A stretch of 64,000 nucleotides of DNA from Brasenia schreberi (taxonomy: Eukaryota; Streptophyta; Magnoliopsida; Nymphaeales; Cabombaceae), in contig JAYKKT010000086.1 in assembly GCA_036023115.1 (NCBI GenBank), positions 16,445,501 to 16,509,500 of the forward strand, given 5' to 3'. Made by a program: the position numbers and the translations under genes. Of the stretch, positions 57,362 through 64,000 are shown one piece after another. The notes below the pieces were generated by a model. The model ran no database searches, had not been told where the DNA came from, and saw only the letters and a program-made list of their open reading frames with translations. Each line of letters opens with the position of its first letter. The stretch's first letter is position 1.

Positions 57362-57738
57362 TGTAATTTGTAATAGGAAAACTAGGCCATTAGGGATCAG
57401 TAGGTCCATCGACATGAACCTATTGTGATTGGGCCTCAAGAGCCGGTCGGTCCCAATGGCTACACTACTAGCCATTGAACTCCCAACGGCTACACTACTA
57501 GTAGCCGTTGGGAGTTGTTGCTCCCATTCTCTCTCATCTCTATTACTTGTAATAAATTCTCTATAAATAAAGGGTGTTGTGCTATTAATAAAATTAAAGC
57601 TTTTTGTGCTCACTTGGCTTGTTTGGTATTGTACCTATTCGGTTTGTCATGTCCGCCAAGTGCTCGCTGATTTGACTTGTGAAAGATCTTCAATGATCAT
57701 TTATGTTTGTCTTTATGGATATTATTGCTACTTTTACA
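57362..57738 (+). repeat. Copia 2 right LTR
   Basis: Starts TGTAATTTGTAATAGG and ends CTACTTTTACA. Compared with the left LTR it carries an extra GGCTACACTACTAG duplication of about 35 bp (57457-57510). Confidence 0.85.
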
Positions 57739-57799
57739 CATACTAAGTTGGTGTTTACTCTTGAATGTCCAAATTTTCTATTTGAACATAACAGTTGGC

Positions 57800-60350
57800 C
57801 TTTTAGATCTTTAGAGTCAATGTGCGAATATTCTTCTTTGTCACACATACAGCTTCATCTTTGTTGGTAATATGTCAAGGGCCGCTCTCCACACAAAAAT
57901 CACATATTCATTTGTAACTTAAGGGACCACACAAGCTTCCAGAATTTGTCATCAGTGGCTGTAGAGGTCGAGCTTTCCTCACCCTACGGATTTGTTTATG
58001 TGCCATCCAGTAACCATTTTTCACTACATGGTTGCCATCTGAGTGTTAGTGCCATACAAGCTGATCATGCACCACCATGAACTCAAAGGGATTTCACTAC
58101 ATAGTTGCCATCCGATTGGTAGTGCCAGTGCCATACAATCTCATAATGCACCACCCATGAACCCAAAGGAATTCGTCTAATAAGATCAATGTCAACTGGG
58201 AGGAAAATTTGCTGAATTAAATCCCATTTCCACTCTTTTCTATTGTGATCTATCAGACAAGCAACCTTGGCATTAGTTGGAAAAACCTGTTGGGGGGTAA
58301 TAATCTGTAATTCCTGTGGTTGTGGGATCAATTCATCCTTCCAAATACTGATGGATCTGCCACCACCAACCTGCCACCTTATGCCATGTCCAAGGACCTC
58401 CCTTCCAGCAATTGGGCTTCTCCAAGTGTAACTTGGTGTAGATCCCAATATGGCTTCTCAGAAAGTATCTTTCCCTCAACACCCTTGTGAGAAGTGAGGA
58501 AGGGATAATGAGGAGCTGCCACCCTTCGCAGACATTGCCCTATTGAAGCCTTCAAAATCCCGAAAGCCTATATCACCATCGACCTTTGGTTTGGTCAATT
58601 GTTTCCAACTACACAAGTGTAGCTTTCATTCATTTTGACATTTGTCCCCAACAGAACCGGTCTATCATGGCCTGTATGTCATTGCATAAATTCATGGGTA
58701 GCAAAAAACGTTGTATCACGAATGTAGGGATTGCTTGAGCCACCATCTTAATTAGGACTTCTCTCCTTACCCATGATACATAACCTTCTTTCCATCCTTA
58801 TAAACTGCACCACTGGCATTCCTTTACTTTGTTGATGATCATATATTTCGATGTTTCAGCTGTCACCAGAAGATCCAAGTATAGCTCAGAATGTTCAACT
58901 TTTCATTCTCAGCTAAGGAGAACTGTAGCCCCACATTGGAACTTAAAGGGACTTCATTTTCCCAAATTTACTTTCTTCTTGTAGCTCAATCTCTACCAGT
59001 TCAGCTTTTGCTTTATGTCTAGCTTCTAACTGCTCGGCGTCTGATCCTTGATCAACTTGGTGCAACTCATTTTCCAAGACTTTCCTTTGCCAACCAAGGT
59101 GGTCGAATTCTAGCTTGCTCCATTGTTGCAATTCTGCTATACAACGCGTAATACCATTCATCCAATTCCGGTCACTAGGTCCCCAGCCTCTTCTAACCAA
59201 TTTGATACACCTTGTTTCTCGGGTACTATTGCCTCAAATTGGAATCTGTGCCTCTGGTCACACTCCCCATGTAGCTTAAGGCAGATTGGTATGTGGTCCG
59301 AGACCATGAACATAATGTTGACTAGTATAGCTTGTCCAAAGCGGTGCATCCAATCTGTATTTGCAAAACATCTGTCTATTCTAGCTTCGATAATTTCAAC
59401 CCCCTTTCTTCAGTTATAGCATGTAAAAGGATATCCTCAAAAACACATTGTGTAATTTGTACTCCGTGATCGCCAAAGGCATCCAACATATATTCTGTGC
59501 CCCCTTCTCCGTTGCAGAAGAATTTCATTAAAATCCTTCAGAACTGGCCAAGAGAGAAAAGACACCTCTTTCAGCTGTCTAAGTAGCTGCAAAGATGGAC
59601 TTTGGTTATGCCATTCAATACAACCATAGAAGCCTGTAAACCTCCACCCAAGGCAGCCTCATTCTCCACTGTCAGTACATTTATTGAAACCCAAAAACAG
59701 TTGAATAAAGCTGATCCTTGCCTTATAAACTCTTGTCTCCATCAAAAACAAAATGTTAGAGTGTTGCATCTGCATTAGGCATCACAAACAAGAGACTACT
59801 GAAGTCTCTTTCTTTCCATTACAAATGACACGCTTCATCTGCTCCTTCCCCTATACCCCGACAATTGTAACTTCTGATCTTCATTGATATAGGCAATTGT
59901 GGCCCTTGCCACTGGCCGCCTCTGTTAAGACTGAAAGTGAACTCTGTGCATCCTCCTGGTCATTAGAGTCCCCTCCACTCTTCGATACCGCCTTCCAACT
60001 ACTATCATACACAATAGACAAGATAGGAACAAGGGCAGGTGAAGGAGTAGATACCTGTGTTTCGTCTTTGGTTATACTCGCCCAGCTCCTGGGTGACTCC
60101 ATATGTCCCACTTCTTTATTGGCTTTAGAGATGTCTCCTATTTTTCGTAATTCAGATTGAACAGTAGCATGTAAACTGGTCTCATGTTCTTTTGATGGAG
60201 ATTGGTTGCCACCGTCAGTTTCGTCCTTCCTTCATGCGTTGCATTTAACGTCCCATGCATTGAGGGCTTTGGATGGAGGGCATCAAGGCCTTGGGAAGGT
60301 AGGGAACAAAAAGGCTTCAACGGGGATTGTGAAGAGTCGTTCAATTAGAA
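57800..60350 (-). mobile_element. L1-type LINE remnant: endonuclease and RT zinc-binding end
   Basis: Minus-strand order is a charged ORF2 leader (60111-59881), the endonuclease start MKIRSYNCRGIG near 59885, its GDFNEIL-like block near 59510 (VLKDFNEILL) and MFMVSDHIPICLKLHG at about 59310. A linker follows (59200-58943: CIAELQQWSKLEFDHLGWQR). The zf-RVT end is at 58448-58083 (SYTWRSPIAGREVLGHGIRW, ISIWKDELIPQP, DLIRRIPLG) and near 57890 (FWKLVWSLKL). The RT core between linker and zf-RVT is missing, so it is a deletion derivative. This L1 type differs from the RTE LINEs elsewhere in the window. Confidence 0.75.
58027..58165. repeat. About 70-bp imperfect tandem duplication in the L1 zf-RVT region
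   Basis: CACTACATGGTTGCCATCTG with the GCCATACAAGCTGATCATGC and CACCACCATGAACTCAAAGG pieces (58032-58090) is followed by CACTACATAGTTGCCATCCG, GCCATACAATCTCATAATGC and CACCACCCATGAACCCAAAG (58096-58170). The second copy has a small extra GCCAGT unit. Confidence 0.65.
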
Positions 60351-62346
60351 GCATGAAGATGGTTGCACCATGCAAGAGTAAATAACATACAGTAACAGAG
60401 ATTAAATTATCAGAGGTTGGGTCACCTGCTCCACCCACCAGATCAATGGTCATCCTTGCAGGATATGTATAAACCCCAAACTGTTGCCATGAAGTCTGGT
60501 GAACCCTGATTGGGGAATCATTCCATCAAACCGACCAGACCCTCAATGCGAGAGAACAGCATGTATTTGGCTGGAAAAATGGGTTGTGGTTGGATTGAGT
60601 GAGTTTCAGGGGAGGTAGAAAGGGATGGGGAATCCCTAGGCCACCATGTTAAGTTTAAACAGTACTTTATGTTGATAATCAAATTTTGATAGGTATGATG
60701 AGGCTGACTTGCCCACTTAGGCAACTCTAATATTAAGTAATCAAATAAGAATGCGTAATTACTGCAGATGCATTATGCATGAACCGTAAACAATAATTTG
60801 GTGCAGAATCTTTGTTTGTGATGACTTCTCTTAGTGTTGGTGGAACAAGCATAAAAGTTACTAGTGATTCAAGAATATCCACAGATCAGATGGTTTTTCT
60901 TTCTATTTTTGTGAAGGTTAAATATCTTTGCCTTCAAATGGTGAGTTAGTGTGTTTTTTGTTGAATTTCTCTAACGTAGGTTTGGTGTTCAATCAGCCTA
61001 TGGCTTGTGTTTGTGTTCTCACAGCTAATGTGCAATTGATGTGTAACATCTCTATGGCAGCTTGCGGATGATCCATGGTTACATCACAACTAAGCACCAA
61101 ATACAGAATAGTGTCTTTATACAAAGCTGAGTGTGTTTAACAAGAAAGTGGTGCTAGTTTGTTGGAATTGGTTGGAGACAGTGTGATGCAAGTTTCATTT
61201 CGGTAATTCACCAAGAAGGAAACTGTATGTTTTTATACTTAGTTTGGTATATTGATGGTAATTGTCTGTAAAGAAAGCTTTATACTTTTTCTATAATTGT
61301 TTTTCTTTTATTAATTATCGAAGCCTTTCCTTTTCTTTTATGTTTCAAACAGAAAAGAGTTATTTGCCTACTTGATGAAGTTCAAATTGACATTGTTTCT
61401 CAATAATGTGAAAAAAAATTTAATGTCTTTTTGACGACTCATCAAAATATGGTATATCTGTTCAGATTCTAATATTCAGTGTTCTTGCAGCTCCAAAAGG
61501 TTCAGTGTTTAGCATTGTTGTCAATGATAAATAGAAAGGAGAGATACTCTTAGGAAAGTTAAAATTGAAGAGCCAATTAAGCTCTAAGATGTCAACACAG
61601 AACCCTGAATGCAGACTCAGCGAAAGTGGTAGAAAAAAAGAATTAGTGATAGAAGAGCAGGACAAAGACAGTTTTAAGAAGCTAAATATTGACTGCACTT
61701 GGAAACAAAGAAGAGAAATGGTGGGTTTTCAATTTCATTGTCAAGGATAGAAAGGGTTTTGTCTAATAATACAGTCTCTAATGATTGTTTTATGATATAA
61801 CAGTTCAATCAAATTCTCTCTCTGGGTTTTCAATTTCATTGTCAAGGGTTAGACACATCGTACTGACCGTTGGGTCTCTTAAAGGTTGTTATGGTGGCAA
61901 GTTGTTGTCTGTCTTTGTTGATAACTGTAGGAAACATCTTAGTATGGGTTATGAGGATCTGCTACACATGGCTTCTCTCTCTGATGTGCCCATGCAACAC
62001 TTGCATAGATTTTTAGTTTTGATGAGTTACTGAATGTTGATGTGACTGTTGTTCCTTCTTGCCTTCCATGGTGTCTTGTGCTGACATTTGTTCTCTAGTG
62101 CATAAACTAAAATATCTTAGTTTGCTTTCCATGTTTGTTTAAAGCGTCCCCAACCACGGTTATAACTCTGAATGTTGTTCATTACTCTCATGTGCCATGC
62201 AACACTGGCATAGATTTTTAGTTTTGATGAGTTGCTGAATGTTGATGTGACTATTGTTTCAAGCAACACTGGCATAACATGGATTACAAAAATTATGAGC
62301 ATTGCTTTGGGGCGTCCCCGCCTAGCGACGCGCTGCAATATTGCTT
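60351..62346. other. Intergenic stretch with old repeats, no gene recognised
   Basis: 60351-60730 may be the decayed 5' part of the L1 (open minus frame at 60724-60518 without a clear zinc knuckle). 60730-61980 has no recognised feature. A local duplication (next entry) and a GC-rich GGGGCGTCCCCGCC piece (62310) precede the Copia 4 LTR. Confidence 0.4.
61988..62275. repeat. About 75-bp direct duplication, offset about 205 bp
   Basis: The block CATGCAACACTTGCATAGAT followed by TTTTAGTTTTGATGAGTTAC and TGAATGTTGATGTGACTGTT (61991-62056) recurs at 62196-62260 with G for T (CACTGG), GTTGCTG for GTTACTG and ACTATT for ACTGTT. A third short CAACACTGGCAT lies at 62264. Confidence 0.7.
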
Positions 62347-62689
62347 TGTTGCACAGATTTCACTGATGAAAGTGGAAGAAAAATGCTTTATTGATCATCA
62401 TATGAGTTTCTGACACATTCGGCCTCTGCTTCTAGCTGCTGCCAGATTTTTCTATTCCGTTCTAACCCTAATGACTCTAGCTTTATATTAAACCTATTCT
62501 AACTTAAAAGACATACTTGTCCCTGAACATGAATACGGTTCCCAATGGATCTGATCCAGATCCGTTGGGTTACAAACTCAACTCTACAATACATGACATG
62601 ACACGACTCATTAATTATTTAGACTGGACATGACTCACACGACTCAACACATACATTAACACCAAGCCCATTATCATAACACGTTAACA
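62347..62689 (-). repeat. Copia 4 3' LTR
   Basis: On the minus strand it starts TGTTAACGTGTTATGATAAT and ends AAATCTGTGCAACA. The start is fixed by the adjacent polypurine tract, the end by the TG-CA rule. A GATCAATAAAGC motif near the end may serve for polyadenylation. The 5' LTR lies outside the window, so the pair cannot be compared. Confidence 0.75.
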
Positions 62690-62696
62690 CTCCCCC

Positions 62697-63250
62697 TCAA
62701 GTTGGGTGAAAGATGGATATTACACCCAACTTGCTGCACAATCTCTGTAGTATGTCTCTGTTAACTGCTTTAGTCAACATGTCTGCACATTGATGTCCAG
62801 ATTGCACATGTTCTAACTGAAATTCTTTTGCATGTACACTGTTCCGAATAAAATAACAATCTATCTCAATATGTTTTGTTCTTTTATGGTACATCGGATT
62901 TGACGCTATCTGAATAGCTGCTTTGCTGTCACAGAATATAGGTATAGTGTTTCCAGTAAATAAATTCATTTCCATAAGTAAAGATTTCAACCATTTTCCT
63001 TCACAAATGCCTAACGCTACTGCTCTATATTCTGCCTCAGCTCTTGATCTAGCTACCACCGACTGTTTTTTACTTTTCCATGAAACTATGTTGCCTCTAA
63101 TCAATGTTATGTATCCTGTGGTAGACTTTTTATCTTCTGCTGAGCCTGCCCAATCAGTATCTGTATAAATTTCAATATTGGTGTGACCATTATCCTTGTA
63201 AATGATTTCATGTCCAGGAGTTGTCTTCAGATATCTTTAATATCATCCAC
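62697..63250 (-). pseudogene. Copia 4 RNase H
   Basis: Minus-strand frames give LKTTPGHEIIYKDNGHTNIE, IYTDTDWAGSAEDKKSTTGY (catalytic Asp region), NIVSWKSKKQSVVARSRAEA and EYRAVALGICEGKWLKSLL, then IPIFCDSKAAIQIASNPMYH and HIEIDCYFIRNSVHAKEFQL. The 136-codon frame 63104-62697 is intact to its natural end next to the polypurine tract. It is intact in itself but fused upstream to a truncated RT. Confidence 0.8.
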
Positions 63251-63956
63251 ATATACAATAAGAATGGCTATTTTTCCATAAATAGTATGTTTATAAAATA
63301 GTAGTATGATCCTGTTGACTTTGAAGGTATCCATAGCCTTTTATTGCTTTAGTGAACCTCTCAAACCTTACTCTTGGAGATTGTTTTAGGCCATAGAGTG
63401 ACCTTTTTAATCTAAAGACATTCTTTGGGACCAAGGATGTCTTCAAATCTTAGAGGTAGACGCATGTATACTTCCTCTTCTAACTCACCATTAAGGAAGG
63501 AATTTTTAACATCAAGTTGTTCAAGTGACTCTTTAATTGTTGCCACAGATAGTAAAATCTTGATACTATTCATTTTAGTAACTAGTGCAAATGTCTCCCG
63601 ATAATTTATTCCATGATTTTGGATATATCCTTTGTAACCAAATTCTAGCTTTGTACCTTTCGATTGAGCCATCAAATTTTATATTTCACTCAGAATACCC
63701 ATTGATGTACTAACCTGGACTCTTCCTTTAAGCAGTAGGTACTAGTTCCCAAGTTTGATTTAACACAAATTTCTGACAATCGATCATAAGATATGAACTG
63801 CGAGATTGGATATTTACAACATGATCTCTTTCCTTTTCTGAGTGCTATGGGAACATCTGAGTCATCTAGGTTCTCATTATTTGAACCTTCTATACTGTCA
63901 TTTGAAGTAGATATTGTTTCTCCCCTTAGATTCGTCATCTCGGTTTGTTGTTTCAT
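63230..63956 (-). pseudogene. Copia 4 RT, internally deleted
   Basis: The minus frame 63956-63690 (GETISTSNDSIEGSNNENLD, VPIALRKGKRSCCKYPISQF) is the integrase-RT joint. 63675-63412 carries GTKLEFGYKGYIQNHGINYR, ETFALVTKMNSIKILLSVAT and QLDVKNSFLNGELEEEVYMR. The frame breaks twice between 63410 and 63270. VYVDDI at about 63265-63250 is followed almost at once by LKTTPGHE, which belongs to the RNase H start. Confidence 0.75.
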
Positions 63957-64000
63957 AAAAATATTTCTCTCCCCCTTTCTATATACTTGTATTCCTTTAT

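Larger units (their letters stand above)
43149..57738 (+). mobile_element. Copia 2: plus-strand Ty1/copia element with both LTRs, heavily nested
   Basis: The left LTR is 43149-43747 (about 364 bp after removal of an inserted LINE) and the right LTR is 57362-57738 (377 bp). Both start TGT-A and end CTACTTTTACA, and share the AATAGGAAA-CTAGGCCATTAGGG start, GCCTCAAG/GCTTCAAG, TCTCTCATCTCTA, AATAAA and TTGTGCTCACTTG blocks. Flanking GATAC and CATAC (43144-43148, 57739-57743) are a near 5-bp TSD. Internal order is PBS, gag, integrase (split by hAT B), RT (split by a LINE), RNase H, [Copia 3], 3' end. Frames are badly decayed. Confidence 0.85.
62347..64000 (-). mobile_element. Copia 4: 3' part of a minus-strand Ty1/copia element
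   Basis: LTR 62347-62689, polypurine tract 62690-62700, RNase H 63240-62697, RT 63675-63235, integrase/RT joint 63956-63690. The RNase H is closely related to that of Copia 3 (NIVSWKSKKQSVVARS against NVVSWKSKKKSVVAKS), so both belong to one lineage. About 400 bp between the YVDD motif and the RNase H start are missing. The 5' part lies beyond 64000. Confidence 0.85.

Noticed and set aside
59897..60160. 87-codon plus-strand frame
   Set aside because: It is antisense to the L1 ORF2 leader and has no support of its own.

Overview
This is a plant nuclear window, almost certainly from a flowering plant. It holds a multi-exon gene with GT-AG introns and very dense transposable-element DNA: Ty1/copia and Ty3/gypsy LTR retrotransposons, RTE-type and L1-type LINEs, tRNA-derived SINEs and hAT DNA transposons. 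I cannot name the species from the sequence.

Only two host genes can be supported. From 1 to about 12.6 kb lies a plus-strand gene for a CCCH zinc-finger protein. I reconstructed eleven coding exons (638 to 12138, 465 codons plus stop) that join in a single open frame. Its introns carry a decayed copia element (intron 8), a LINE tail (intron 10) and a low-complexity inverted-looking repeat (intron 1). At 13.9-14.5 kb on the minus strand is a small single-exon gene for a probable plastid-targeted protein, which ends at an in-frame TAG 24 codons before the next stop in frame. An RTE LINE starts about 165 bp upstream of its ATG.

From 14.6 to 24.4 kb the window holds two RTE LINE copies (one near full length, one very degraded) and a gene-empty stretch with at least three SINEs, one bounded by a 16-bp target-site duplication.

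From 24.5 to 42 kb is a minus-strand copia element (called Copia 1 here) taken apart by later insertions. A hAT element (hAT A, 26189-29530, 8-bp TSD ATTCAATA) sits in its pol region. A second hAT (hAT C) begins at 31477 in its gag and resumes at 41.03 kb. Inside hAT C lie a LINE fragment and a Tat-lineage gypsy element (32.28-41.03 kb), and that gypsy is itself split by another LINE (37.78-39.14 kb) with an intact 438-codon reverse-transcriptase frame.

From 43.15 to 57.74 kb is a plus-strand copia (Copia 2) with both LTRs. It holds a LINE tail in its left LTR, a second hAT (hAT B, 45601-48931, TSD ATCAAGGC) in integrase, a LINE tail in reverse transcriptase, and a complete second copia (Copia 3, 51650-57288) in its 3' part. 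Copia 3 in turn contains a reverse-oriented LINE flanked by a perfect 15-bp TSD.

From 57.8 to 64 kb there is an L1-type LINE remnant on the minus strand, a gene-empty stretch with a local duplication, and the 3' part of a fourth copia (Copia 4, minus strand) that runs off the window.

The most informative observations are these: hAT A and hAT B share the same nonsense positions and the same lost catalytic aspartate, so they look like copies moved in trans; the gypsy LTR has inverted terminal arms of about 105 bp; and the insertion order can be read directly from the junctions. I saw no clear sign of an entirely new biological system.
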